NCBI RefSeq assembly: GCF_916618895.1 | Contig: NZ_OU745391.1 | Span: 124,001 to 188,000, forward strand | Length of the DNA stretch: 64,000 nt | Direction: 5' to 3' | From: Pseudoclavibacter sp. Marseille-Q3772 | Lineage (GTDB): Bacteria > Actinomycetota > Actinomycetes > Actinomycetales > Microbacteriaceae | Part shown: positions 52,413 to 61,528 of the stretch, one piece after another | Layout of the letters: each line of letters opens with the position of its first letter | Numbering within the stretch: the stretch's first letter is position 1 | Translations under genes and position numbers: made by a program | The notes under the pieces: model-generated | The model's input: the letters and a program-made list of their open reading frames with translations, nothing else | The model's database searches: none | Told to the model about the DNA's origin: nothing

Positions 52413-54044
52413 GTGAGCGAGTCAGTATCTACGCGGACCACGCGACGTGGTAGCGGCGAGAATTTCGCATCCCGAAACCTGTTTATTCTCGCTGCCATCG
52501 GTTCAGCGGTAGGCCTGGGAAATATTTGGCGATTCCCGTATGTTGCCTACGAAAACGGCGGCGGCGCATTCATCATCCCGTATCTCTGCGCACTACTGGG
52601 CGCGGGTATCCCGCTGCTCTTCCTCGACTACGCAATCGGTCACCGTTACCGCGGTTCCGCGCCACTTTCGCTGCGGCGAATGTCGCGGTGGTTTGAAACG
52701 CTCGGATGGTGGCAGACGCTGGTGTGCTTCATCATCGGTATCTATTACGCGGTGATTGTTGCCTGGGCGGCGATGTACTTCGTGTTTTCAATGACGAAAG
52801 CATGGGGCGAGGATGCAAACGGGTACTTCTTCGGTGACGTGCTTCAGCTCAATGAGCAAGCCAGCGTTGGCTTTGATTTCGTCGGCGGAGTCTTCTGGCC
52901 GCAACTAGCAATCTGGCTGGTCGTGTTCGCTGTTCTGCTGTTGGGCGTGAATAAGGGTATTGCCCGCGCAAACATGATTTTCATGCCGCTGTTGATGGTG
53001 ATGTTCCTGGTGATGGTTGTCCAAGCATTGCTGTTGCCGGGAGCAACCGATGGCCTGAACGCACTGTTTACTCCGAACTGGGAAGCATTGCTCAAGCCGA
53101 GTGTGTGGGCAGCCGCCGTCGGCCAGATCTTCTTCTCGCTGTCGGTCGGGTTCGGCATCATGATTACTTACTCTTCGTACCTGAAGCGTAAGAGCGACCT
53201 GACCGGTTCGGGGCTCGTCGTCGGCTTTGCTAATAGCTCGTTTGAACTGCTTGCCGGTATCGGTGTGTTCGCAGCACTCGGGTTCATGGCGCACTCGAGC
53301 GGTGCTGGGGTGAACGAAGTTGCTGACGGCGGTATTGGCCTTGCGTTCGTAGCCTTCCCGACGATCATCTCGCAGGCACCGGCCGGTGAACTCATTGGTG
53401 TCTTGTTCTTCGGATCGCTGCTTTTCGCCGGCATCACTTCGATGATCTCGATCATCGAAGTAGTGATTGCCTCGGTTCGGGACAAGCTCGCCATCTCCCG
53501 CCAACTCGCTACCATCATCGTGGTTGTTGTGATGGCGACCGTATCGCTGTTGCTGTTCCCGACGACGACGGGCTTGTACGTGCTCGACGTGTTTGACGAA
53601 TTCATCAACAAGTACGGCATCCTCGCCGGTGCGCTGGTCATGATCATTGCAGTTGCATGGTTCGGCCGGAAGCTGCCAATGCTGAGCCGTCACCTCGACA
53701 AACTCAGCTCGTTCAAGACTGGCAAGCCGTGGATCGTGATGGTCGGTTTCCTCGCGCCGATCGCACTCGCTTACATGCTGATCAGCGACGTCATTGCGAA
53801 AACCCAAGAGACCTATGGTGGCTATGACCCAGAATTCGTCGGTGTCGTCGGCTGGGGCATGGTTGCGCTGGTGTTCGTGCTCGCGATCGTTGTCGCCGCT
53901 ATTCCGTGGTCGAAGCGTGCGCAGATTGAGTTTGACGAGGACGCGGAGGACGCCGCCGTGGATGCCCTCTACGAGGCACGGGTTCACGGTACAAACACCG
54001 AACGCCATGCCGTTATTCAAGACAACAATGAGGTGAAACAATGA
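52413..54044 (+). CDS. NSS-family sodium-dependent transporter (MetP-like)
   Basis: 543 aa from GTG 52413. Eleven to twelve membrane segments; the first holds the NSS signature AIGSAVGLGNIWRFPYVAYENGGGAF region that forms the sodium and substrate site. C-terminal charged tail. It is translationally coupled to the 36-residue MetS-like gene behind it, which points to the methionine/alanine importer MetPS of Corynebacterium; the exact amino acid is not determined here. Confidence 0.92.
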   Translation: MSESVSTRTTRRGSGENFASRNLFILAAIGSAVGLGNIWRFPYVAYENGGGAFIIPYLCALLGAGIPLLFLDYAIGHRYRGSAPLSLRRMSRWFETLGWWQTLVCFIIGIYYAVIVAWAAMYFVFSMTKAWGEDANGYFFGDVLQLNEQASVGFDFVGGVFWPQLAIWLVVFAVLLLGVNKGIARANMIFMPLLMVMFLVMVVQALLLPGATDGLNALFTPNWEALLKPSVWAAAVGQIFFSLSVGFGIMITYSSYLKRKSDLTGSGLVVGFANSSFELLAGIGVFAALGFMAHSSGAGVNEVADGGIGLAFVAFPTIISQAPAGELIGVLFFGSLLFAGITSMISIIEVVIASVRDKLAISRQLATIIVVVVMATVSLLLFPTTTGLYVLDVFDEFINKYGILAGALVMIIAVAWFGRKLPMLSRHLDKLSSFKTGKPWIVMVGFLAPIALAYMLISDVIAKTQETYGGYDPEFVGVVGWGMVALVFVLAIVVAAIPWSKRAQIEFDEDAEDAAVDALYEARVHGTNTERHAVIQDNNEVKQ

Positions 54045-54151
54045 CCGGTGAAGCCATCTTGATGATGACGGTTTCCTTGTTCGCGGTGTGGGGCGGACTT
54101 ATTGCAGTCTCCGCCCACCTGTGGAAACGCGGCACCGATAAGGAAGACTAA
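54041..54151 (+). CDS. MetS-like small subunit of the NSS transporter
   Basis: 36 aa, ATG overlapping the transporter stop (ATGA). One membrane helix (about 5-26, ILMMTVSLFAVWGGLIAVSA) followed by a short charged tail HLWKRGTDKED. This is the methionine/alanine import NSS transporter small-subunit family, needed for MetP activity in C. glutamicum. It is short enough to be missed by length-filtered gene calls. Confidence 0.85.
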   Translation: MTGEAILMMTVSLFAVWGGLIAVSAHLWKRGTDKED

Positions 54152-54190
54152 CGCTGCGGTGTGTCTCTAGACACTCGCTGAGATTCCGCG

Positions 54191-54220
54191 CGTCGCCCCT
54201 GCAATTCTGCGGGGGCGACG
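54191..54220. terminator. Stem-loop between metS-like gene and ftsE
   Basis: CGTCGCCCC (54191-54199) pairs with GGGGCGACG (54212-54220). There is no T tract, and the stem touches the TAGCGT box before ftsE, so it may end the upstream transcript or influence ftsE expression. Confidence 0.6.
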
Positions 54221-54235
54221 TAGCGTATGAACGTC

Positions 54236-55123
54236 ATGATCAGATTCGACCACGTATCCAAGACGTTCCGGGGACAGTCGCACCCCGCCTTGAATGACGT
54301 CACTTTTGAAATCCTTCGTGGTGAGTTTGTCTTCCTGGTTGGGCCCTCCGGATCCGGTAAGTCAACGGTACTGCGTCACATCCTGCTTGAAGATCAGCCG
54401 AGTAAGGGGCACGTGAATGTGCTTGGGCAGGACCTCAGCAAAATTTCGTCGCGCAAAGTTCCTTACTATCGGCGCAATGTTGGCATGGTTTTCCAGGACT
54501 TCCGGCTGCTCGCCAACAAGACCGTGTACGAGAACGTGGCATATGCCCTGAAGGTGCTTGGTCGTTCGCGGGCACAGATCAGACAGGCCGTGCCAGAAGT
54601 GCTGAAAACGGTCGGCTTGGTTGATAAGCAGCGTCGAATGCCACACGAGCTGTCCGGTGGTGAACAGCAGCGCGTGGCAATTGCACGTGCGGTGGTGAAT
54701 AAGCCCGCCATTCTGCTTGCCGATGAGCCCACGGGTAACCTTGACCCGCAAACTTCACGAGAGATTATGAGCGTGCTGCGGCGCATTAACCGCAATGGTA
54801 CTGCTGTCGTTATGGCGACCCACGATGTCTCGATCGTTGACGAAGAGCGTAAGCGCGTGATCGAACTGTCCGACGGCGAGATCGTTCGTGATGAGGCTGC
54901 TGGTGTGTACACGCCGGAGGTCGTCAAGTACGAGGCGCCGCAGACACCAGAGATTACCGAGGATGCGAAGCGGCAGACGATCGCTGAGGCGATGGCTGAG
55001 CGTGTGGCGGCACCCGATCGGGGCATTTCGGTGCGGATTGAAGAGGTGTCTTCACCTACGAGCCGACTTCCTGATGAGTATCACGATGATGGCGAGGACC
55101 TCGACGGACGGGGAGGTCGCTGA
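54236..55123 (+). CDS. ftsE: Cell division ABC ATPase FtsE
   Basis: 295 aa from ATG 54236, the position of the usual MIRFDHV start; ATG 54227 touches the likely -10 box TAGCGT (54221-54226) and would not be in the transcript. Walker [10 protein letters not shown] at 36-44, signature LSGGEQQR, Walker [14 protein letters not shown]-terminal extension of about 70 residues, usual in actinobacteria, follows the ABC domain. With FtsX it activates peptidoglycan hydrolases at the septum. Overlaps ftsX. Confidence 0.95.
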   Translation: MIRFDHVSKTFRGQSHPALNDVTFEILRGEFVFLVGPSGSGKSTVLRHILLEDQPSKGHVNVLGQDLSKISSRKVPYYRRNVGMVFQDFRLLANKTVYENVAYALKVLGRSRAQIRQAVPEVLKTVGLVDKQRRMPHELSGGEQQRVAIARAVVNKPAILLADEPTGNLDPQTSREIMSVLRRINRNGTAVVMATHDVSIVDEERKRVIELSDGEIVRDEAAGVYTPEVVKYEAPQTPEITEDAKRQTIAEAMAERVAAPDRGISVRIEEVSSPTSRLPDEYHDDGEDLDGRGGR

Positions 55124-56037
55124 TGTTTGGTTTCATTTTTGGCGAGATGTGGCAGGGACTGCGCCGCAATACCTCGATGGTGATCTCGGTTATCCTGGTG
55201 ACCTTCGTGTCGTTGACGTTCGTCGGCGCGGCGATCATGTTGCAGTTTCAGATCCAGTCGATGAAGACCTACTGGTACGACAAAGCCCAGGTTGCCGTCG
55301 ATTTCTGTCGTGATATCTCGACGTCTCCGGACTGTGCTGCAGGCGAGGTGACGCACGAGCAGATCGATGCGGTCGAAGCAGAGCTGCACGGGGAAACGCT
55401 CCAGCCGTATGTTGATGAGGTCCACTTCGAAAGCCGTGACGATGCCTATCAGCGTTTCCTAGACCAGTTCAAGGACGACCCGATGGTCACCTTCGTGAAA
55501 CCCGAGCAGCTCAACCAGACGTTCTGGGTGAAACTCACGAATCCCGAAGACTCCGACATCATCATCCAAACCATTACCGGGATGCCCGGTGTCGAGCTGG
55601 TCAGTGATCAGCGCGCATTCCTCGACTCAATTTTTTCGGTCCTCAACGGTGCCAGCTTGGCAGCATTCGGTGTCGCCCTGGTTATGTTGATCGCCGCAGT
55701 ACTGCTAATCGCGACCACTATTAGGCTGTCTGCCTTTACTCGCAGACGCGAGCTACGGATCATGCGACTGGTCGGTGCATCTAACGGGTTCATCCAAGCG
55801 CCGTTCATCCTCGAGGGCGTGATCGCTGGATTCATCGGCTCGATCATGGCCTCACTTGCTGTGGTGGCGACAACCCAGTGGTATGTGCAAGGCCAGTTAG
55901 CGGCTTCGCGCCCGGGTCTGCAATTGGTCTCGGTGTGGCCCCACGCAGTGGCTACTTCGGGAATCATCATCGTGCTCGGTATTGGGCTTGCCGCGATCGC
56001 ATCAGCGATTTCGATTCGACGGTATCTGCGCGTCTAG
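55123..56037 (+). CDS. ftsX: Cell division membrane protein FtsX
   Basis: 304 aa; ATG overlaps the ftsE stop. Four membrane segments (about 20-45, then three between 170 and 300) with a large extracellular domain of about 110 residues between the first two, containing a pair of cysteines ([11 protein letters not shown]). The last half is the conserved FtsX/MacB permease domain ([18 protein letters not shown]). It passes the FtsE ATPase signal to external hydrolases such as RipC-type proteins. Confidence 0.95.
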   Translation: MFGFIFGEMWQGLRRNTSMVISVILVTFVSLTFVGAAIMLQFQIQSMKTYWYDKAQVAVDFCRDISTSPDCAAGEVTHEQIDAVEAELHGETLQPYVDEVHFESRDDAYQRFLDQFKDDPMVTFVKPEQLNQTFWVKLTNPEDSDIIIQTITGMPGVELVSDQRAFLDSIFSVLNGASLAAFGVALVMLIAAVLLIATTIRLSAFTRRRELRIMRLVGASNGFIQAPFILEGVIAGFIGSIMASLAVVATTQWYVQGQLAASRPGLQLVSVWPHAVATSGIIIVLGIGLAAIASAISIRRYLRV

Positions 56038-56132
56038 AATTACCTAGTTACTGCGTGCCGTTCCTTACGAATGTGAGGAACGGCGTTGCGCATTCTCGTC
56101 GAGACTTGTTTGCTGAAGGAAGGAGGCACGAT

Positions 56133-56609
56133 ATGCCACGCGAACAGGGCAAAAAAGTGATCGCGTCGAACCGCAAGGCGCGACACAACTACCTCATTGA
56201 GGACACCTATGAGGCCGGAATCGTGCTCCACGGTACTGAAGTGAAGGCGCTTCGGCAGGGGCGAGCATCCCTCATCGACGGCTATGCCCACGTCGAGAAC
56301 GGCGAACTGTGGCTCGAAGCGGTCCACATCCCCGAGTACTCGCAAGGTACTTGGAATAACCATGCGCCACGTCGTAAGCGCAAGCTGCTGTTGCACCGCG
56401 CGCAGATCGACAAGATCGCGGCAAAGACCCGCGAAGGCGGGTACACCATCGTGCCACTGCAACTGTACTTTTCAGATGGCCGGGCCAAGGTCGAGGTCGC
56501 GATCGCTAAGGGTAAGCGCGAATACGACAAGCGGCACGCGCTGCGAGAGCGGCAGGACCGTCGCGAAGCGGAGCGAGCCATGAGTGCACGTCGGCACCTG
56601 GGGGAGTAG
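56133..56609 (+). CDS. smpB: SsrA-binding protein SmpB
   Basis: 158 aa from ATG 56133 with AAGGAGG upstream. It binds the tRNA-like part of tmRNA for trans-translation. Family landmarks: [33 protein letters not shown], the basic C-terminal tail [16 protein letters not shown] that enters the mRNA channel. Encoded about 2.3 kb from ssrA, as in many bacteria. Confidence 0.97.
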   Translation: MPREQGKKVIASNRKARHNYLIEDTYEAGIVLHGTEVKALRQGRASLIDGYAHVENGELWLEAVHIPEYSQGTWNNHAPRRKRKLLLHRAQIDKIAAKTREGGYTIVPLQLYFSDGRAKVEVAIAKGKREYDKRHALRERQDRREAERAMSARRHLGE

Positions 56610-56626
56610 GCGCCCGAGAACCGATA

Positions 56627-56664
56627 AGGGGCAGGATGCACGCTACTAGCCGCATCCTGCCCCT
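56627..56664. terminator. Stem-loop terminator after smpB
   Basis: Perfect 13-bp stem AGGGGCAGGATGC with its complement (56627-56639, 56652-56664) between the converging smpB and 688-aa protein genes. It contains the octamer discussed in the findings. Confidence 0.8.
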
Positions 56665-56681
56665 ACTTGCCGGGTCGCTGC

Positions 56682-58748
56682 TTAAGCCAACCCTTCTCCG
56701 GCCTTAATGGCGGTCTCTCGGAGTGAATCGAAGTAGTTACCGAGTGAGTTACCGGTTGAGCTCATTGCTCCGGTGACACTCGGCTCGACTTCGCTCCAGC
56801 TCTTGATCACACGCTCGTCGGCCTGGTCTTCCGCCTGGGCGATCTTGTCGCTGATCTCGGGGATCTTCGGGTACAGCGATTTGCCTTCTTCGAGTGTTGG
56901 CTCGGTGTTACGCAGGTGTTCCACGAGCTCGCGGTTCGCGTCAGCCGCAGCCTTGTATTCCTTTGCAGCGGTCTCGCAGACCTTCTTGAAGTCTTCAGCG
57001 AAACAGTGGTCCTGGTACTGTTTGGAGAGCTTGTCGAAGTAGTCGACGAAGGTGTCTTCGTATGCCTTGGCGTACTGCTCTCGGGTCTCCTTCTTGTACA
57101 GGTTGGGGCAGCCACCAGACGCATTACATGTAAATACGAGCTTGGCGCTTTCGACCACGACTTCCTCGCCCTCCTTGAGGGTCAAGGCGCTGGGCATCGT
57201 GTTCTCAAGGTCATTGCGGTAGTCGGACATGATGTCGGCGTACCCGTTGTAGGTTTCGCAGAACTGTTCCTGCGCCTTGAGTGACTTGTCGGAGGCAGCA
57301 AGGAACTCCTCGGCCTCCTTGCGCTCAGAAGCGAGCTTCTCCGCATCCTTTTGTGCCTGTTGGTATTCCTCGGATGCGTCGGCTCCGTCTTCCTGCGGAA
57401 GTTCGGGGACCGAGGCGTCAGCAAGCTCGTTGTATCGAGCGCGTGCGTCGGGTAGGACTTCACACGATTTCCGCATCGATGCCACCGCGGACTTCGGGAA
57501 GTCGTAGAACGTTTCGGAGGTGCCGCGAACAACGTCACCAAGGTTGACGGCGTTGACCGATTCAATGGATTCGGCAGTCCATACCTGTTCGTACGCTCTT
57601 CGTTCTTCCTGGAACGTTGCGGCGAGGTCATTGCCCTTGTTGACGTTCTGCTGGTGCAAGAACCAGGGGATTCCAATCGCCGCGGCCACGCCAAGAATCA
57701 GTACGATCACCAGCGGCACGATGATTGCGGCGCGCTTGTACCAGGGTTTCTTCTGGCTTGCATTGGGATCGTTCTCTTGCTGCGACGGTGGGAAGGCGCC
57801 CGGCTGCGACGGTGGGAAAATGCCCTGGTTCTGCGGTGCCTGTCCCGGTGCGTCGTATGGTGTGGATGCATCGATAGCGGCAGGTGCGCCCGCTGCGTAC
57901 TGCGCTTCTGGGCCCGCATAGGCCGGGCCGAAGCTGCCAGCGCCATCAAATCCTTGTGGCTCACCGTATCCGGGCTGAGGGTCTTGGCCCTCGGCGTCCT
58001 GACGAGCTTCCGGTAGGGGAGCTGGCCATCCCGGAACATTGTTGAACGCTTCAGTCGCTTGCTGGTCGGGATGTGGTTCGACGCTGTCAAATGCGCCCGA
58101 CGGGTATGCCTGCGTGGGTGCCTGTGCGTCAGAACCGGCGTGGAACGCTGTGGCTCCGGAGAACGCATCGTTTGGGTACGCCATCGTTGGCTGCTCAGCG
58201 GCAGTGGTTTCGGCATCCTGCGCGTCATTGGGCTGATGCGTGTCTGCTGTCGGTTCGGCTGTCTTTTTCAGTGATGATTCGGCGGCCGGTTCGGGGGCTT
58301 GTTCGGTTGCCTGCTCCGGCGTCTGCCCTGGCGTATGTTCGGGTGCGTGCTCCGGTGCAGTCTGTTCGTTAGCGTCCGGCCAGGTTCCAGCAGTGGACCA
58401 GGTAGCTGAGCCCGTTGCAGGCTCGGAGCTTGCGGCTTGGTAGTCGTTTGCTGCGTGTTTGCCTGCGGGAACCGGGGGTTCCTCATCCCTGCTGTTCTGC
58501 TCAGAGAGGTGAGGCGGAACAGCGGCACCTGGCCGGTCTTCGCTGAACGAAGGGTACTGAGGCTGTGCCGGCGTGCCTGAATGCGCTGGAGGCGTCTGTC
58601 CTGCATTCGCATCCTGCCAGGAAGGTGCTGGCTGGTGCTGCTCTGGCTCATTTGAAGCTGCCCAGGGCGCTTGCTGGTTTTGCTGGTGATCGGGGGTTAC
58701 CGGGTTGCCCTCGTGGTCGCGAGGGGTGCCGCCTTCGTTCCAAGTCAT
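56682..58748 (-). CDS. Large single-pass envelope protein with disordered cytoplasmic part
   Basis: 688 aa from ATG 58748, set by a TATCCT box six bases upstream. The first ~330 residues are low-complexity, rich in Pro, Gln, Ala, Glu and Thr (short PExxPEQ-type repeats around 145-175). One membrane helix lies at about 338-361 (AAIIVPLVIVLILGVAAAIG). The outer ~330 residues are helical and charged with several cysteines (CxxxxxC pairs such as TCNASGGCPN), perhaps disulfide-bonded. No family is recognised. Such layouts occur in actinobacterial membrane proteins anchored near the wall or division machinery. Confidence 0.75.
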   Translation of the reverse strand: MTWNEGGTPRDHEGNPVTPDHQQNQQAPWAASNEPEQHQPAPSWQDANAGQTPPAHSGTPAQPQYPSFSEDRPGAAVPPHLSEQNSRDEEPPVPAGKHAANDYQAASSEPATGSATWSTAGTWPDANEQTAPEHAPEHTPGQTPEQATEQAPEPAAESSLKKTAEPTADTHQPNDAQDAETTAAEQPTMAYPNDAFSGATAFHAGSDAQAPTQAYPSGAFDSVEPHPDQQATEAFNNVPGWPAPLPEARQDAEGQDPQPGYGEPQGFDGAGSFGPAYAGPEAQYAAGAPAAIDASTPYDAPGQAPQNQGIFPPSQPGAFPPSQQENDPNASQKKPWYKRAAIIVPLVIVLILGVAAAIGIPWFLHQQNVNKGNDLAATFQEERRAYEQVWTAESIESVNAVNLGDVVRGTSETFYDFPKSAVASMRKSCEVLPDARARYNELADASVPELPQEDGADASEEYQQAQKDAEKLASERKEAEEFLAASDKSLKAQEQFCETYNGYADIMSDYRNDLENTMPSALTLKEGEEVVVESAKLVFTCNASGGCPNLYKKETREQYAKAYEDTFVDYFDKLSKQYQDHCFAEDFKKVCETAAKEYKAAADANRELVEHLRNTEPTLEEGKSLYPKIPEISDKIAQAEDQADERVIKSWSEVEPSVTGAMSSTGNSLGNYFDSLRETAIKAGEGLA

Positions 58749-58760
58749 GCATCCAGGATA
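58749..58760 (-). promoter_or_regulatory. Leaderless -10 box of the 688-aa protein gene
   Basis: TATCCT (minus strand, 58760-58755), six bases, then ATG at 58748. Confidence 0.55.
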
Positions 58761-58925
58761 CGGATACCGCAAGTCGTATGGGTATTATTCGCCACTTTTA
58801 AGCCCGCAGTAGCGGGTGCGTTCATCCTGGTTATTGATCTCGACGCGCGCTATGATGTCCTGATCAGGAGTTAACACCTGATGTTGATAACTCAATAGCG
58901 ATGCTGAACAAGCTTTCGCATTCAA

Positions 58926-59297
58926 GGGGATGATCGGTTTCGACATTGCTTGTTGAACTGCGTGAAGCGGGTCGAGGACGCGGGGTTATCTCGTAAACGC
59001 CCCTCGCAACCTATAAGTGCCAATAACAAGCGCACTGACTTCGCCCTCGCTGCCTAATTAACCCAGCGAGCCCGAGTCCGTCAGCCTAGATTCGCGTTCG
59101 ATCTAGTTCCTGGCGTCATTTAGAACGCTTGCTGCGTAGCCGCGTCACAGGGCTGCGTGGGACTTGCACTGTGACTGGGTTCGTCGATCAAGGTGTCTGC
59201 CCCAATGATCGGGACCGAGTAACGCGCTCGGCAGACTGCACCCGGAGAAGCCGCAGTTGTTCAGTAATGGACCGGGGTTCGATTCCCCGCATCTCCA
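58926..59297 (+). ncRNA. ssrA: tmRNA (SsrA)
   Basis: About 372 nt. The 5' GGGGATG pairs with the 3' CATCTCC (one G:U) to form the tRNA-like acceptor; the T arm GGGGTTCGATTCCCC precedes it. The tag frame at 59019-59057 encodes ANNKRTDFALAA and ends in TAA. The CCA end is not encoded (ACGA follows). Together with smpB it rescues stalled ribosomes and marks products for proteolysis. Confidence 0.96.
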
Positions 59298-59335
59298 CGA
59301 GTTGCTCGTTTGGTTGAACGCCGAATGAGTTTTGG

Positions 59336-59376
59336 CCGGCGGTGGCTGCCCCGTGTGGGCAGCCACCGCCGGTTTT
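59336..59376 (+). terminator. Strong intrinsic terminator of ssrA
   Basis: Perfect 15-bp stem CCGGCGGTGGCTGCC with its complement (59336-59350, 59358-59372), seven-base loop, then TTTT. Confidence 0.95.
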
Positions 59377-59644
59377 GCTTTGGGCTGCAGAGAGCCCGCG
59401 GCTCGTCAGAACTGTCACCAATTTCGTGCGTAATTGGTCATTCCGAGCGGTTTTTGCCGTTTTTGGTGACAGTTGTGACCGGGATGCGGGGTGCAGGAGG
59501 CGCGGCCCGGGCAAGGAATGCGGGGTGCAGGGCACACACCAACAGCGATTGTTACGGCGATTGACCAACAACAACGTTCGCGGTTACAAATCAGTGCTAG
59601 AAATACTCCGTAACATTTGTTGCGATCTACAGAAAGGGTCAACG
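59377..59644 (+). other. Leader region of the MHS-family transporter gene
   Basis: About 270 bases without a gene. It contains a 12-bp inverted repeat at 59410-59474 and two copies of ATGCGGGGTGCAGG (near 59486 and 59519). The A/T-richer last 80 bases before 59645 probably hold the promoter. An open frame from 59342 enters the transporter in frame, but its composition there is not protein-like. Confidence 0.55.
59410..59474. repeat. Perfect 12-bp inverted repeat upstream of the MHS transporter
   Basis: AACTGTCACCAA at 59410-59421 and TTGGTGACAGTT at 59463-59474, separated by 41 bases. It could be two operator half-sites for a looping regulator, or the base of a hairpin. Confidence 0.8.
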
Positions 59645-60991
59645 GTGACTCAACTATCGAAACCCCAGTCGATGGGCCGGGCAGTACGCAACACCATCAA
59701 AGGTTCGCTCGGCAATCTGGTCGAGTGGTACGACGTTTACACCTACTCGGTGTTCCTCACTTACTTCAAACCACACTTCTTCGATGAGGCGAGCGAATCA
59801 TCTGACGTGCTCGCCTGGGCAGTATTCGCTGTCACTTTCGTCGCACGTCCCGTCGGTGCATGGTTCTTCGGCCGCTTCGCCGACCGCCACGGCCGCAAAG
59901 CATCCCTAACCCTCGCCGTGACCATCATGGCCGCCGGTTCCGGACTGATCGCGCTCCTGCCCACGAAAGAAGTAATTGGCACCTGGGCGCTGGTGCTCTT
60001 GATGATCCTGCGCCTCGTACAAGGTTTCGCCACCGGCGGCGAGTACGCCGCATCGGCAACCTATATGTCGGAGGCGGCCACGGCCAACCGTCGTGGGTTC
60101 TTTTCCAGCTTCCAGTACGTCACCCTCGTGGGCGGTCACGTGCTCGCACAGCTAACGCTGCTAATCATGCAGAGCTTCATGTCGAAGGAAGCCCTCACCG
60201 AATGGGGATGGCGTATTCCATTTGCGATCGGAGCGCTCGCCGCGATCGTCGTCTACTGGCTAAGAACCAGCATGGATGAGTCTCTCTCCAAGGACTACCT
60301 TGAAGGGGTTCGCACCGGCACCATTACCCGCAGCGGAACACTAAAAGAACTGTTCGTACACCAGTGGCGGCCGTTGCTGATCTGCTTCCTGTTTACTCTC
60401 GGCGGGACCGTCGCGTTCTACACCTTCTCGGTCACCGGTCCCAAGGTAATCAAGGCAACCTTTGGTGAACAGGACCCGCAGATCGTCAACGCCGTGGTGC
60501 TGCTGAGCCTCGTGTACCTCATGCTCATCCAGCCGATCGGTGGGCTCATCTCCGACAAGATCGGTCGCAAGCCAGTGTTCCTCTTCTTCGGTATTGCTGG
60601 GATCGTTTCGGTTTTCCCGTTCCTGTACTGGCTACCCGAACAGAGCAGTCCGTGGATCGCATTCCTCATCATCTGCGCCGTGTACACCGTGCTGACCGGA
60701 TACACCTCGATCAACGCGATCTTCAAAGCGGAGCTGTTCCCGGCTCACATCCGCGCACTCGGAGTTGGCCTCGGATATGGTCTCGCGAACTCGATCTTCG
60801 GCGGCACCTCGCCGATGGTGCACGAGTGGGCGATCAAGGCGGATGCATTGCAGGCATTCGGGTTCTATGTCGCGGCGGCGATCGGCGTCACCCTGATCAC
60901 CACGCTGGTGGTCATGAGGAACAAGTCGGTGACCGAGCTTGACCGAGAGCAGGGACACGCGTACGAGTCGCGCGAGTCGCAGTCCCACTAG
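59645..60991 (+). CDS. MFS transporter, metabolite:H+ symporter (MHS) family
   Basis: 448 aa from GTG 59645 with AAAGGG upstream. Twelve membrane segments, MHS hallmarks: GNLVEWYDVYTYSVF in helix 1, RPVGAWFFGRFADRHGRK in loop 2-3, RLVQGFATGGEYAASATYM in helix 5. The family carries dicarboxylates such as alpha-ketoglutarate, citrate, or osmolytes such as proline and betaine. Substrate not determined. Monocistronic. Confidence 0.92.
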   Translation: MTQLSKPQSMGRAVRNTIKGSLGNLVEWYDVYTYSVFLTYFKPHFFDEASESSDVLAWAVFAVTFVARPVGAWFFGRFADRHGRKASLTLAVTIMAAGSGLIALLPTKEVIGTWALVLLMILRLVQGFATGGEYAASATYMSEAATANRRGFFSSFQYVTLVGGHVLAQLTLLIMQSFMSKEALTEWGWRIPFAIGALAAIVVYWLRTSMDESLSKDYLEGVRTGTITRSGTLKELFVHQWRPLLICFLFTLGGTVAFYTFSVTGPKVIKATFGEQDPQIVNAVVLLSLVYLMLIQPIGGLISDKIGRKPVFLFFGIAGIVSVFPFLYWLPEQSSPWIAFLIICAVYTVLTGYTSINAIFKAELFPAHIRALGVGLGYGLANSIFGGTSPMVHEWAIKADALQAFGFYVAAAIGVTLITTLVVMRNKSVTELDREQGHAYESRESQSH

Positions 60992-61014
60992 ACCGCATCC
61001 CGAACACGCGAGGC

Positions 61015-61026
61015 TACACTCGAACC
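61015..61026 (+). promoter_or_regulatory. Leaderless -10 box of aroQ
   Basis: TACACT at 61015-61020, six bases, ATG at 61027; same 17 bases as before the DUF3039 gene. Confidence 0.65.
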
Positions 61027-61470
61027 ATGACCGCGACGAAGCCTGTGCTTGTTCTCAACGGCCCGAACCTCAACACGCTCGGCACCCGTAACCCCGAGGT
61101 TTACGGTACCGAGACGCTTGCCGACATTGAGGCATCCTGCCGTAACCGGGCACAGCAACTCGGTATACAGATCGCGTTTGCGCAATCCAACCATGAGGGC
61201 GAGCTCGTCGAGACAATTCAGCACGCGCGCGAACAGTTCGAGGCGATTGTGATCAATGCGGGCGCTTACACGCACACTTCGGTGGCGATCCACGATGCTC
61301 TCGAATACGCGCAATTACCGGTCGTAGAGGTGCACATTTCGAATGTGTACCGGCGCGAATCATTCCGGCACACATCCTTCATTTCGCCGCTGGCGGATGC
61401 GGTTATCGCCGGGGCAGGCACGCTCGGTTACGAGTTGGCACTGGAGTACCTCGCGCGTTCACGCGGATAG
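61027..61470 (+). CDS. aroQ: Type II 3-dehydroquinate dehydratase
   Basis: 147 aa, the full family length. It converts 3-dehydroquinate to 3-dehydroshikimate (shikimate pathway, cytosolic, dodecameric). Active-site residues are in place: R21 and Y26 (GTRNPEVYG), N78 (INAGAYTHTS), H103 (EVHISN) and R114 (ESFRHTSF). No other aro gene adjoins in this window. Confidence 0.97.
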   Translation: MTATKPVLVLNGPNLNTLGTRNPEVYGTETLADIEASCRNRAQQLGIQIAFAQSNHEGELVETIQHAREQFEAIVINAGAYTHTSVAIHDALEYAQLPVVEVHISNVYRRESFRHTSFISPLADAVIAGAGTLGYELALEYLARSRG

Positions 61471-61516
61471 GCTCGACGGTCGCCACAGCAGGTTCGACAG
61501 TGTTTCTTCGAGGTCG

Positions 61517-61528
61517 TAGACTGCGCCA
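61517..61528 (+). promoter_or_regulatory. Leaderless -10 box of the DHA2-type MFS gene
   Basis: TAGACT at 61517-61522, six bases, GTG at 61529. Confidence 0.5.

Noticed and set aside
52905..54041. 378-codon minus-strand frame antisense to the NSS transporter
   Set aside because: Composition (Asp/Asn/His-rich) is that of a reversed hydrophobic protein; no start signal or family.
59342..59644. 101-codon N-terminal extension of the MHS transporter
   Set aside because: It begins inside the ssrA terminator and lacks protein-like composition; GTG 59645 has AAAGGG and matches the family N-terminus.
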